From: Pedobacter sp. PACM 27299
Lineage (GTDB): Bacteria > Bacteroidota > Bacteroidia > Sphingobacteriales > Sphingobacteriaceae
Direction of reading: 5' to 3'
Assembly (NCBI RefSeq): GCF_001412655.1
Contig: NZ_CP012996.1
Coordinates: forward strand, 1,922,001-1,986,000
Length of the DNA stretch: 64,000 bases
Shown: positions 8,556-17,451 of the stretch, piece after piece
How the letters are laid out: each line of letters starts with the position of its first letter
Numbering within the stretch: position 1 is the stretch's first letter
Made by a program: the position numbers and the translations under genes
Notes under the pieces: model-generated
The model's input: only the letters and a program-made list of their open reading frames with translations
Database searches by the model: none
What the model was told of the DNA's origin: nothing

Positions 8556-10280
8556 TTAGAGAGCAGTTTTATAATCACCCATGTATGCACAGTACTTCAG
8601 GTTCCGTGCGATCACATCAAGATCATTGTGAATAATATCTGGAAAGTCGATGGTCAATTCACCGATTTGAAAATGCTGGACTTTGACCCTGCTTTCAGCT
8701 ATTACTACCAGTTCCTCCATATAACCGTTAATATCATTCTTCATATTACTGATTGTCATATCTGAGTTCTGGAGTTTTTTACCCAAAAGCCCAGTCATAA
8801 TACTATAGTTGAGAATTTGATGATTCCCATTCCATGCTTTCACAGATCCTGCACAATGCCTGACTAATATGATATTGATTGTCTTAATTGTATCGAGCCT
8901 AGTTCCAAAGGCCTGGTTAATATGTTGTAGTTTTTTTTCTTCTCCCATTTTTTCATACCGTTCTATCTGCTCGGCTGCCTCCAGAGTTCGTTTTTCTACA
9001 TTGGTGATAGTACGGTTACTGGACGGAGCCACAGTCGCTTTAATTTGAAAGACCAAGCAGGTCTTTTCAATTTCAGAGAGTACCATCAGATCGATTTCTC
9101 CTTCCGCATAGTGGATGTTTTTTTTTACTTTTAGTTCGGAAGAGAATTTGTTAAATAATCGTTCAGTTTGATTAATTAGTGTAGGTTCTAGGTATTTCGA
9201 AATATTGTCGTCAAACAATCTCTGGTTCTTTTCTTTCACCGAATAGAGGATGTTTTGAAAAGGGTGCATGTACCTAAGCGCATGAGGACTAAAAATCACT
9301 TTTGTCTTTGTGAGCACAAATGGAGGGAAATACCCATCTTTGCAAGCAGAATTGGATTCGTATTGTCTGTGCTCTGGCTGTTGGTGTATTGATATATAAT
9401 ACGAAAGGATTTTATCAAACGTGGTCATGGAAAGGTTGCTGATTAAGCACATCAAATCAAAAATGTAGTAATCTTCACAGCACACTGAGTTTCGAAGATA
9501 CATATCTTGATATGCTCTTGAATATGCTGTATCTGTTAAGGAAGCGGCCATCCAGAGTTTTCCGAGCTGAATCTGAAAATCTGAAAATGCTGTCAAAGTT
9601 GCTTTAAACTGGTCGTACTCTTTGTTGCTGAATCCTAAATGAGCTTCGATGGCCGGATCCGGCAAGACTTCTATACGTTGAGAAAGCCTAATGTGGTGAA
9701 GGAACAGCGATCTGATCCAATCAAAATCTGATTCTTCCATTTGATACTGATGCCGTTCAACTTTTTGCTTTAAATATGCTTTAAGCTTATCTGCATCCAA
9801 GAATGAGAGAGAAAGCTGCTGTGCTGTCGCACTAAGTATTTTGTCCTTTATCTCTGCATCTGCAAACTTTTCCTCTTTAAATATCAAACTAAAGTTCAAT
9901 TCGCCATTTTGGATCACATCAAAGATCTTTTTGTGGATCTGAGGCATAATCTGGCAGTAGTGCGCATATGCATATAGCGTGTTGATGTCTTCAGATAAAT
10001 CTGGGTCACCTTGCAGTTTTTCCATGCTTTCTTCCGTGCTCATTATCGGGACTTGCTTTGAATATTCGTTAATGATAGGGTATACATCGGCGAGGCGTCC
10101 TAGGTAGTCCATGGGGTTATCGGCAGTGGGGTTTGCATCAAGATATTCCACTTGATACAAAGCAAATGTTAAAATAGACTGAAAACTGTGTTTCCAGATA
10201 TTGAGATTAGGGATTATATTATCTATTGTGCTTTCCTCTTTTTTGAAAGCTTCTAGCATTTTTTGTTTTGTCGAGTTCAT
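8556..10280 (-). CDS. Uncharacterised protein with C-terminal PD-(D/E)XK-like nuclease motif
   Basis: 574 residues, no signal peptide or membrane segment. Most of it is helical and matches nothing I recognise. Around residues 393-416 it has GEIDLMVLS followed after about ten residues by LVFQIKAT, that is Asp397 ... Gln412-x-Lys414, the pattern of PD-(D/E)XK nucleases with Gln replacing the usual Glu. A downstream helix TLEAAEQIERYEKM is like the helix that packs on such cores. The gene is first in a two-gene operon with the RES-domain gene. A nuclease-like protein paired with an NAD+-degrading-type protein in a tRNA island suggests a two-gene defence module; this is inference. Upstream lies a non-coding kilobase. 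Confidence 0.6.
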   Translation of the reverse strand: MNSTKQKMLEAFKKEESTIDNIIPNLNIWKHSFQSILTFALYQVEYLDANPTADNPMDYLGRLADVYPIINEYSKQVPIMSTEESMEKLQGDPDLSEDINTLYAYAHYCQIMPQIHKKIFDVIQNGELNFSLIFKEEKFADAEIKDKILSATAQQLSLSFLDADKLKAYLKQKVERHQYQMEESDFDWIRSLFLHHIRLSQRIEVLPDPAIEAHLGFSNKEYDQFKATLTAFSDFQIQLGKLWMAASLTDTAYSRAYQDMYLRNSVCCEDYYIFDLMCLISNLSMTTFDKILSYYISIHQQPEHRQYESNSACKDGYFPPFVLTKTKVIFSPHALRYMHPFQNILYSVKEKNQRLFDDNISKYLEPTLINQTERLFNKFSSELKVKKNIHYAEGEIDLMVLSEIEKTCLVFQIKATVAPSSNRTITNVEKRTLEAAEQIERYEKMGEEKKLQHINQAFGTRLDTIKTINIILVRHCAGSVKAWNGNHQILNYSIMTGLLGKKLQNSDMTISNMKNDINGYMEELVVIAESRVKVQHFQIGELTIDFPDIIHNDLDVIARNLKYCAYMGDYKTAL

Positions 10281-10566
10281 TGGGGTTGGTTATGTTGGCA
10301 AAGATGCTAAGTTTTTTAAAACTAAGGGCATTACCCTTCGGGTCAGGCTTTCTGTTTCGATCTTGTGATATCAAACGGGTTTTCTCTGCAATCCTTAATG
10401 TGGCCATTTACTCTGGCTTGCCCTTCATCGGTCGTACAGAAAAAGGCGAGGAAGCGATGTTGATCTTCTAGCCTGCGAACGCATAATCAAGTGTTTAAGG
10501 TTTTGATAATCAGTAGTCTGCTGTGACAGGTGCTACTGCAATTATTCCCATGCGGGAAACATTTGA

Positions 10567-10580
10567 ATTGAACGTTCAAT
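10567..10580. promoter_or_regulatory. Perfect 14-bp palindrome
   Basis: ATTGAACGTTCAAT is self-complementary over 14 bases with no spacer, the form of a dimeric repressor site. It is about 290 bp upstream of the PD-(D/E)XK-like gene and 775 bp upstream of the SIR2 operon, so no target is clear. Confidence 0.3.
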
Positions 10581-11164
10581 TAGTGAATCCAAATCAAGCT
10601 GTGTTTGTTTCTCGGTTTTTGAAGTAAAAGGTAAGTGTACCCATTTTGATGAGTTAACCAAGCTCCACAGGATCCGTAGTGAATTTAGTAGAAAAATTGG
10701 TACTCTGATTAACCGTGGATTTAAAGTTATGCCAGTCATAATGGGTAGTCTACCGATCGGAAGCGGTCGCGTCAGTGGCTTATTTGATAATAATAACTGA
10801 AGGGTACAGGCGGACAATAGTTTAGAATAAGACTTGCACTCATTTTCCTGATTTGGGTTTAATGTTTAAATAGATCTTATTGTAATGCTTTTCACTTACT
10901 GGCAATTTTCAGACTCACTACGGTTTACCGTAAACAAAAAAAATAAAAACCCATTACCTTTAAAATCAAAGACCAAAACACCATGCGAATGATATATTTG
11001 ATGAATAAACCATTATTGTTGATTTTTTCTAATCAGTATTGTTTTTTTAATTAAATATTGGCAACTTTAAATTTAACTAAACTTATTGAGCTAAATAGTA
11101 TGTAAACTGAAAGCGCTACTCTTCATTGTTTTTAACCTAAAGTTATTAAATTTTATCCAAAAAA

Positions 11165-11192
11165 AAAGCTAAAGGCAAGCTCTTTTAGCTTT
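11165..11192. terminator. Hairpin upstream of the SIR2 operon
   Basis: A 9-bp perfect stem (AAAGCTAAA / TTTAGCTTT) with a 10-base loop, preceded by a run of A. On the - strand this gives a hairpin followed by U residues, so it could end transcription running leftward; on the + strand there is no T tail. Role unproven. Confidence 0.35.
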
Positions 11193-11355
11193 GTGCTACG
11201 GTTATAATCTTTGTGGATCGGTTTGAAGTCCGCTTGGCTTATTAAATGTATTTAAGTTTGTTAGGTGTAAAATATTCTGAGTAGAGAATATTATTAAACA
11301 AATTAATATCTATTGAAGAATCAAATAACAGAGAGAGTTTAAAATTAAGAAGATA

Positions 11356-12594
11356 ATGGTTACAACAACACATGACCCCTCAGAATACATTAGAGGTATT
11401 CAACAAATTCTTACTTCTGATAAGAAAAGGATCGGATTTTTGTTTGGTGCAGGGAGCTCCTTGGCAGTAAAAAATGGAAATAGTTTAACTGTTCCGGCAA
11501 TAGGAAAGATGACCAATGATATTGTTAAGTTAGTTGGAGAGGCATGCGCTGATTATGAAAAAGCGCTTGTGGAAATAAAGATTGAACTGGGGGAAAAAAA
11601 CTTTAATATTGAGACCATCTTATCAAATTTAGAACAGAAAGTAACATTCATTGGTGCTGGTAAATTAAATGGGCTTGAGAAAGGCAGCTTTGAAAGTCTT
11701 ATTACAGAAATTAAGAAGAATGTGCGCAAAATGGTTAGTGTACATAAGACCGCAGATTCAAAAATTGCATCTAACGCTATTGTAAAGGATCTCGTGCATA
11801 CGGATTTTGCGAATTGGATTGGTCAGGCAGAAAGAAAGCATCCAATAGAAATTTTTACTACGAACTATGATTTTCTCTTTGAACTCGGGCTGGAATGTAA
11901 GGAAATACCATATTACGATGGCTTTTGTGGTAGCTTAAGACCATTTTTTAACCCTGAATCTGTAGAAGATCTCTCTTTTTTGGCTAAACAAACTAAGCTA
12001 TGGAAAATACATGGATCACTTGGCTGGCATTTCGATAAGGATACTGGAAAAATTTTACGGGTTAATCCTGATGATAATGATATACTTATTTATCCGTCCA
12101 CTCTTAAGTACAAGGATTCAAAGAAGCAACCATACGAAAGTCTTTTAGATAGATTATCTAATTTCCTAAAACAAGATGATTCAATACTGATTACGTGTGG
12201 TTATTCTTGGGGTGATGAACACATCAATTCGCGTATTATTTCAGCACTTAAAACCAATACAACCTCACATGTTATCGGATTAATATTTGATAATTACGAA
12301 GTGTTAACCGCTGAAAGCAACGTTGTCAAATTGGGGCTTGATAATACTAAAATATCATTCTATGGTTCACGATCGGCAGTAATCGGATGTGCTCATGGAA
12401 ATTGGCTAATTAAGACAAAACCTCAGGTAAATGACAATGTAGAGCAATTCTTTATTGCAGATCCAGAAATAGAGGACGAGTGGGTGGGAAGTGGGGAATT
12501 TATCTTGCCAGATTTCGGTAAGCTAGTAAACTTCCTGAATTCAATGATTAACGACAACGAGATAAGGAGGCTTGGAATAAATGGCAAGAAATAA
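11356..12594 (+). CDS. SIR2-like NADase of a SIR2-HerA defence system
   Basis: 412 residues with a SIR2-type NAD+-binding core. FLFGAGSS near residues 29-35 is the glycine-rich loop (Gly31), FTTNYDFLFE carries Asn170 and Asp172, and LWKIHGSLGW carries the catalytic-type His219. ITCGYSWGDEHIN, near residue 280, is characteristic of the antiviral SIR2 family and not of protein deacetylases. In characterised SIR2-HerA systems the SIR2 subunit assembles with a HerA ATPase and depletes NAD+ on phage infection. Here the stop overlaps the start of HerA by 14 bases, so the two are translationally coupled. All motif residues are present and the gene looks functional. Confidence 0.88.
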   Translation: MVTTTHDPSEYIRGIQQILTSDKKRIGFLFGAGSSLAVKNGNSLTVPAIGKMTNDIVKLVGEACADYEKALVEIKIELGEKNFNIETILSNLEQKVTFIGAGKLNGLEKGSFESLITEIKKNVRKMVSVHKTADSKIASNAIVKDLVHTDFANWIGQAERKHPIEIFTTNYDFLFELGLECKEIPYYDGFCGSLRPFFNPESVEDLSFLAKQTKLWKIHGSLGWHFDKDTGKILRVNPDDNDILIYPSTLKYKDSKKQPYESLLDRLSNFLKQDDSILITCGYSWGDEHINSRIISALKTNTTSHVIGLIFDNYEVLTAESNVVKLGLDNTKISFYGSRSAVIGCAHGNWLIKTKPQVNDNVEQFFIADPEIEDEWVGSGEFILPDFGKLVNFLNSMINDNEIRRLGINGKK

Positions 12595-14362
12595 AATAAC
12601 AGAAATCGGTGAGATCGATAGTATAAGCGGGAATAGCATATCCGTGAAATTATTTGACAACATAAAATCCAATATGCCTATTATTGACGGTGTTGTTTAT
12701 CGTATAGGACAGATTGGATCTTTTGTAAGGATCCCCTTGGGATATGCAAACCTTTATGGTATTGTCACTCAGATTGGTGCAGGAGCAATTCCAGAAAGCT
12801 TAAAAGAAATATATGTCAAAGATTACAGTGCATTCCAGAATACAAGTTGGATAAACATTGTTCTCGCAGGAGAACAGGTCGGTAGAAAATTTGAGAGAGG
12901 TGTGACTCAGTATCCAACTACAGGTGATAAGGTTCATTTGGTGACCATTCAAGATTTGGATATTATATATGGCGGCTACGAGGATGTTAATTCTATTAAA
13001 ATAGGAAACATTAGTGTATCTGAAAGCTTAGAGGCTAGAATCGACTTAAATAAGCTGATATCGCGGCATTGTGCAATTGTCGGATCGACTGGTAGCGGAA
13101 AATCTAATGCTGTTTCGGTTTTACTTGAAGCAATAGCAAAGAGAAATTTTGAGAGTTCTAGAATTTTGGTAATAGATCCACATGGAGAATATAATGATGC
13201 CTTGGCTAAATATTCTAAGGTCATTGAGGTAAATCCGGTTGATGAAAAAAATAAACTCTACATACCATTTTGGGCGCTACAATTCAATGAACTAATGAGT
13301 ATATTTTCGGGTACTCTTTCTGATACCAATCGTGAATACGTTAGAGAGAAGGTGGTAGAGGCAAAGATAAAGAGTGCAGATGAGAACAAAATGGATATTT
13401 CAAAGGAGTCTATTACTGCTGATTCTCCCATTCCTTTTAGTCTTAAAAGACTATGGTTTGAATTGGACGACTTTGAAAGAAAAAATTTTGGTCTAGATCG
13501 CGTCACAGTTTCAGCAAAAATAGCTGAGGGAGAAATCGAGTCCTTAAAATCAAACCAATATCCTCCTGCGGGCTTGGGGAGCAGTCCTCCTTTCCTAAAT
13601 CCTAAGGCAAAAGGGTTATTGAACTTTTTGGATGGAATGCGAAACAAGCTCAACGACAGTAGCTACGGATTTTTGTTCGCTCCTGGTAAATTAAATCCGA
13701 ATGAAAATGGAATGATCGAAAAGGATATCGATACGTTATTTCTAGATTGGCTTGGTAACAAATTACCGATCACGATTTTAGATTTGTCTGGGATACCTAG
13801 TGAAATTATGACTTCAATATCAGGTACGTTACTAAAAATCATTTATGACGGGTTATTCTGGGGGGTCAATACCCAAGTCGGAGGTAAAAATCAACCATTA
13901 ATGATTGTACTTGAGGAAGCTCATAGTTACCTCAAATCAGGTGAACACTCCATTTCTTCTAGAACAGTACAAATGATTGCAAAAGAAGGCAGGAAATATG
14001 GCGTAGGCTTATTGCTAGTAACCCAACGCCCTTCTGAATTAGATGAAACTGTATTGAGCCAATGTGGTACTATGATCGCGTTGCGAATGAATAATGCAAA
14101 GGATCGTTCACACATTCGATCAGCGGTTCAGGATGAATTACAGAGTATGGTTGACCTCTTGCCAAGCCTTAGAACCGGAGAAGCTCTGATTTCTGGAGAG
14201 GCGGTGAAAATTCCCTCAAGGGTCAAATTCTTTAAAATCGCCCATGCACCGAAAAGTTCGGATCCAAAAGCTTCAGAACAATGGCTTACAACAATTGATG
14301 ACCCTGAGGAAGAATATAAAAAGCTATTAAAGGCTTGGAGAAACAAAAATTATAAGATATGA
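12581..14362 (+). CDS. HerA-type ATPase (DUF87) of a SIR2-HerA defence system
   Basis: 593 residues. The first ~130 form a beta-rich HAS-barrel (ITEIGEIDSISGNSISVKLF, FVRIPLGYANLYGIVTQIG). The FtsK/HerA-like motor domain has Walker A GSTGSGKS at residues 168-175 and a Walker B MIVLEEAHSYL with tandem Glu445-Glu446. Next come a sensor-like LLVTQRPSELDETVLSQCGT and the C-terminal SGEAVKIPSRVKFF segment typical of HerA. Family members form hexamers; defence HerA proteins scaffold and control the SIR2 or nuclease partner. The gene overlaps SIR2 by 14 bases and the following KTSC gene by 4, so the three form a tight operon. Confidence 0.9.
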   Translation: MARNKITEIGEIDSISGNSISVKLFDNIKSNMPIIDGVVYRIGQIGSFVRIPLGYANLYGIVTQIGAGAIPESLKEIYVKDYSAFQNTSWINIVLAGEQVGRKFERGVTQYPTTGDKVHLVTIQDLDIIYGGYEDVNSIKIGNISVSESLEARIDLNKLISRHCAIVGSTGSGKSNAVSVLLEAIAKRNFESSRILVIDPHGEYNDALAKYSKVIEVNPVDEKNKLYIPFWALQFNELMSIFSGTLSDTNREYVREKVVEAKIKSADENKMDISKESITADSPIPFSLKRLWFELDDFERKNFGLDRVTVSAKIAEGEIESLKSNQYPPAGLGSSPPFLNPKAKGLLNFLDGMRNKLNDSSYGFLFAPGKLNPNENGMIEKDIDTLFLDWLGNKLPITILDLSGIPSEIMTSISGTLLKIIYDGLFWGVNTQVGGKNQPLMIVLEEAHSYLKSGEHSISSRTVQMIAKEGRKYGVGLLLVTQRPSELDETVLSQCGTMIALRMNNAKDRSHIRSAVQDELQSMVDLLPSLRTGEALISGEAVKIPSRVKFFKIAHAPKSSDPKASEQWLTTIDDPEEEYKKLLKAWRNKNYKI

Positions 14363-14580
14363 ATTTACCAGAAATGACTTTTATCAATTCCTCGACGATT
14401 GAAAGCGTTGGTTATGATGAGCAAAATGAAGATGTATATGTAACCTTTCTAAAGGGCGGCCTATATGTATATAGGGGAGTTAACCAATTTGAGTTTGAAA
14501 ACCTACGGGACGCTCCCTCAGCGGGTTCTTATTTGCATAGGAACTATAAGAATGTTTATCCTTGTGAAAGAGTGGGCTAA
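14359..14580 (+). CDS. KTSC-domain small protein, third gene of the SIR2-HerA operon
   Basis: 73 residues that are almost wholly a KTSC domain: SSTIESVGYDEQNEDVYV, then LKGGLYVYRGV, a helix FENLRDAPSAGSYLHRNYKN, and a short tail. KTSC domains occur alone or fused to enzymes, including RNA- and nucleotide-related ones; they are thought to bind nucleic acid, without firm proof. The ATG overlaps the HerA stop (ATGA), which implies translational coupling and a role with the two defence proteins. SIR2-HerA is usually described as a two-gene system, so a coupled third member is worth noting. Confidence 0.75.
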   Translation: MNLPEMTFINSSTIESVGYDEQNEDVYVTFLKGGLYVYRGVNQFEFENLRDAPSAGSYLHRNYKNVYPCERVG

Positions 14581-14657
14581 ATTTAAACTTCTTTAGCTTT
14601 CGTGGAATTAGCCATCAGCAATTAAGTAAAAATAATGATATTAATTGGATTCAGGTT

Positions 14658-14685
14658 TTCGAGATGTTTCGCAGAGCATCTCGAA
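14658..14685. terminator. Hairpin after the SIR2-HerA-KTSC operon
   Basis: TTCGAGATG pairs with CATCTCGAA over nine perfect base pairs around a 10-base loop, 77 bases after the KTSC stop. No clear T-run follows, so it may slow or protect a transcript end and not be a strong intrinsic terminator. A weaker hairpin (ACGGTT ... AACCGT) follows near 14725-14750. Confidence 0.45.
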
Positions 14686-14796
14686 CTACTAGTTTCCGTG
14701 GATTCGTAATGAGGCGAGTTCCATAACGGTTGTTATCTTGATAACCGTATTTCAACATTAGAGTAGTTCAATTATAATACTGGTTAAAATTAATTA

Positions 14797-15762
14797 ATGA
14801 AGGAGTATTTTGGTAATAATGTAACCTGTATTTATCTCGATCAGTTTGCTGCAAGCAATTTATTCGATAACCCTCCAAATGATCTGTGGCTTAAAATCAG
14901 TCGGCTATTACTTAATAAACACCAGGATGGCAAAGTGATTTGTCCATTACCATTTGAACATTTACTTGAAACGGCAAATAAAATAAAGGAGAATGCTCTT
15001 CTAACTGATTCTCAATTTCACCGTCTATCTAATGGGTGGGCATTTTTACCAGAGGCCAATGCTGCGGCGAACTACATTACTTGTACCATACGCAAACTCC
15101 CAATTACGAAAACTACATTTTTCGGGCAATTACGTTATAGTAATACATTGGCTCAAAAGGGGGCGTATGATGGTTTCAGAGCTAAACATCAGCTTTTAGC
15201 TAGCCAAGTTTCAGAAATTGCTGCTGGGCAAAATGATCTTAGGAAAGTTTTAGCACAAAAGCGTTTTCCAAGGTCTGTTATGGAGCCAATGTTTCAAGCC
15301 TGTAAATTGATGCAGGTTCAGCCATTCTTGGACCGATTAGTAGAACTAATTAATAAAGGGCAGATCATTAGTCAAGGAGTTGATTTCGAGGGCAGTTCGG
15401 TTATTGTCTGGACTGATTTGTTGTTACAATTGCTTTTATGGGAGCATAAATTAGATTATAGTGAAGGGCATCAGTTACGGGATTTGATTTATCAAAGTGG
15501 CTTTGACTTGATTCCACCTCTGGACATTCGTGTAAGCCTTACAGCAAACCTAGCGATCGAACATAAAAAGGAAACCATTAATGACCAGATTGACATCATG
15601 CGGTTATCAGCTGGATTACCCGCATCTGATCTTTTATTCACGGACAAACAACGTAAATTCGAATTATTGCAAACTGGTCTAGCGGCTAAATATCAGACTG
15701 AGATTTTCAATGGCACAAATTCAAATCTTGAGCTTTTTTACGAACGTCTTCATCAACTGTAA
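14797..15762 (+). CDS. Hypothetical protein with PIN-like features
   Basis: 321 residues, soluble, no signal peptide. The N-terminus reads TCIYLDQFAASNLF, a beta strand ending in an acidic residue (Asp15) as in PIN-like nucleases. The C-terminal part reads NDQIDIMRLSAGLPASDLLF and then TDKQRKFELL, resembling the second and third acidic clusters of that fold (D ... D ... TD). A long helical insertion lies between. This suggests a large PIN-like endoribonuclease, but similarity is visible only in these segments. It is a separate unit: 216 bases follow the SIR2 operon and about 100 bases precede the next gene. The setting in a defence island supports an antiphage role only by association. Confidence 0.5.
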   Translation: MKEYFGNNVTCIYLDQFAASNLFDNPPNDLWLKISRLLLNKHQDGKVICPLPFEHLLETANKIKENALLTDSQFHRLSNGWAFLPEANAAANYITCTIRKLPITKTTFFGQLRYSNTLAQKGAYDGFRAKHQLLASQVSEIAAGQNDLRKVLAQKRFPRSVMEPMFQACKLMQVQPFLDRLVELINKGQIISQGVDFEGSSVIVWTDLLLQLLLWEHKLDYSEGHQLRDLIYQSGFDLIPPLDIRVSLTANLAIEHKKETINDQIDIMRLSAGLPASDLLFTDKQRKFELLQTGLAAKYQTEIFNGTNSNLELFYERLHQL

Positions 15763-15860
15763 TTCCATTTTTAAAACTTCTGATACTCATTTAAAAACTC
15801 GTAGTTTATTACAAAAAATAATTATTTTTTGTAAAGACCAATTTTAAAACATTTTTCATT

Positions 15861-16856
15861 ATGGAATTCAAGACCCGTACACTCTACCAACTCGCGACAT
15901 TGATATGCGGAGATATCAAAGAGAATAAAATATCACATTTTGTCTATCGAAGTAGTTTTTATCTTACTGAGTTTTTCGGGGATGCTGAGACTGATTTTGT
16001 ACATGATGGCAGTACTAGGCCAAAATGGGTTTCTGAAACACTCACTGAAATATTAAAAGAACCAAGTACGACCAATGATATGCCTTCGGATACATTTTGC
16101 AGAGTAATCCAAGTGCTTATGGACAAGGCTGATGCACATAATGAGGACAAAAACAGATTAAATGCTTTGGAGGAACTAAATACAGTACTTTCCAGAGATA
16201 ATTTTGAAGCTTTTTATGCTGATGACAACATATGTTACCTTAAGCATATTCCTTCACAAAAAGTTTTGAAGCCTTCAGCAAATCCACATCGTCCATTTAC
16301 AAACTCAGAAATAAAACGGAGAGAAGCGCTTGTTAATTATTTAGGGCAATGTTCAGAGGACGAACTCATTGAAGAGATTTTGTTGCCACTTTTCAGACAA
16401 CTGGGGTATTATAGAATTTCAATTGCTGGACATAAGGATAAATCACTTGAATATGGCAAGGATATTTGGATGAAATTTATGTTGCCTACTCAGCATTGGT
16501 TATATTTTGGCGTACAGGTGAAAAAGGGAAAACTAGATGCTTCTGGAATGACAAAAGGCAGTAATGCAAATGTAGCCGAAATACATAACCAAGCTTTGAT
16601 GATGTTGGCACACGAAATTTTTGATCCAGAAATAGGGAAGAATGTACTAGTGGATCATGCCTTTATTGTTGCCGGAGGAGAGATTACCAAGGCAGCAAAG
16701 AACTGGTTGGCTAATGTTTTGGATAAGTCGAAACGTAGTCAGATTTTATTTATGGAAAGGGACGATATTATAAATCAGTTTATAGTTAACAATTTACCGT
16801 TACCGAATTCAGCTTTACCTATCGAAATTAGCATTGATGATGATTTGCCGTTTTAA
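15861..16856 (+). CDS. AbiJ-like N-terminal domain fused to a PD-(D/E)XK nuclease-like domain
   Basis: 331 residues. Residues about 5-75 (TLYQLATLICGDIKE, FVYRSSFYLTEFFGDA, WVSETLTEIL) resemble the helical N-terminal domains found on AbiJ-type abortive-infection proteins. Residues about 155-310 look like a restriction-endonuclease fold: EEILLPLFRQLGY, LEYGKDIWM with Asp201, then YFGVQVKKGKLDA with Gln219-x-Lys221. That gives the D ... QxK pattern of PD-(D/E)XK enzymes. Together this suggests a single-protein abortive-infection effector with DNase activity. Homology to AbiJ is judged by eye. The gene stands 98 bases after the PIN-like gene on the same strand, so co-transcription is possible. 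Confidence 0.55.
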   Translation: MEFKTRTLYQLATLICGDIKENKISHFVYRSSFYLTEFFGDAETDFVHDGSTRPKWVSETLTEILKEPSTTNDMPSDTFCRVIQVLMDKADAHNEDKNRLNALEELNTVLSRDNFEAFYADDNICYLKHIPSQKVLKPSANPHRPFTNSEIKRREALVNYLGQCSEDELIEEILLPLFRQLGYYRISIAGHKDKSLEYGKDIWMKFMLPTQHWLYFGVQVKKGKLDASGMTKGSNANVAEIHNQALMMLAHEIFDPEIGKNVLVDHAFIVAGGEITKAAKNWLANVLDKSKRSQILFMERDDIINQFIVNNLPLPNSALPIEISIDDDLPF

Positions 16857-16913
16857 TTTTTCTAACGGTATATAATTAAAATTTGTAATTTCGGAATTAT
16901 TAAAATTTAAATC

Positions 16914-17216
16914 ATGAAATACGATCTAAACGATTTTATTGTAAAATATCAGGATGTAGATTTCATTACCCTGATAGTGCAAATTTCGAAAGAAGTTCAA
17001 CAATTGGATGCGAGTTATAAAAGATTGAATCGGAATGATGATGATAATGGATTAACTTACTATAGGGAATATGTTGGTGATTTTTTATTCTATTTGAATA
17101 CAGGAGTTGTTCCAGCGGGCATTCAGATAAATGGATTGCGGGAATTTCTCCCAATCATTGAAAATCTCGTCCATAAAGGTCAATTCAAACCAGAAGTTCT
17201 AAATTTGTTTAAATAG
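16914..17216 (+). CDS. Hypothetical 100-residue protein
   Basis: A small acidic soluble protein (LNDFIVKYQDVDFITLIVQI at its start, LREFLPIIENLVHKGQFKPE near its end). No motif I recognise. It begins 57 bases after the AbiJ-like nuclease gene on the same strand and could be its partner or control subunit. It ends just before the outer IS21 insertion. Confidence 0.55.
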   Translation: MKYDLNDFIVKYQDVDFITLIVQISKEVQQLDASYKRLNRNDDDNGLTYYREYVGDFLFYLNTGVVPAGIQINGLREFLPIIENLVHKGQFKPEVLNLFK

Positions 17217-17451
17217 AATTTAGTTATGATTAATGCTTTATGTGGATAAACCACACCAAAATGGCCCCTCTTCGCCACTCAAAAATGATTCCCTCTGCCA
17301 GAGCAAACTGATCCCTTTCCGCCAAATGAAAGTGCCCCCCTTTCGCCACAGCAAAGTGACCCCTTGAAAAGAATTTAAAGTATTGTACTGACGGGTTTCC
17401 CTGGACGGGGTTTTTGTTTAGCTTTTTGATGAACAAAAACCTGCGATTGCC

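Larger units (their letters stand above)
10281..11355. other. Non-coding kilobase between two divergent defence-like operons
   Basis: No gene is convincing. At 10300-10460 there is a stretch whose + strand reading gives LRALPFGSGFLFR. From memory, similar short readings recur near mobile-element genes in Bacteroidota and are probably not proteins. At 10567-10580 there is a perfect palindrome, ATTGAACGTTCAAT. From there a frame without a start codon stays open to a TGA near 10800 and contains KIGTLINRGFKVMPVIMGSL, perhaps a gene remnant. A hairpin (AAAGCTAAA / TTTAGCTTT) lies at 11165-11192. The promoter of the SIR2 operon should lie in 11200-11350, but I cannot fix it. Confidence 0.45.

Noticed and set aside
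10219..10471. Two short opposing frames (62 and 67 codons) around the start of the 574-residue gene
   Set aside because: They overlap each other and the real gene, and their readings recur as conserved DNA, not as conserved protein, as far as I can recall. Kept only as a note in the intergenic entry.
10542..10817. 91-codon frame on the - strand
   Set aside because: The opposite strand has the more protein-like composition over the same bases. The - strand frame has no recognisable pattern and no sensible neighbour.
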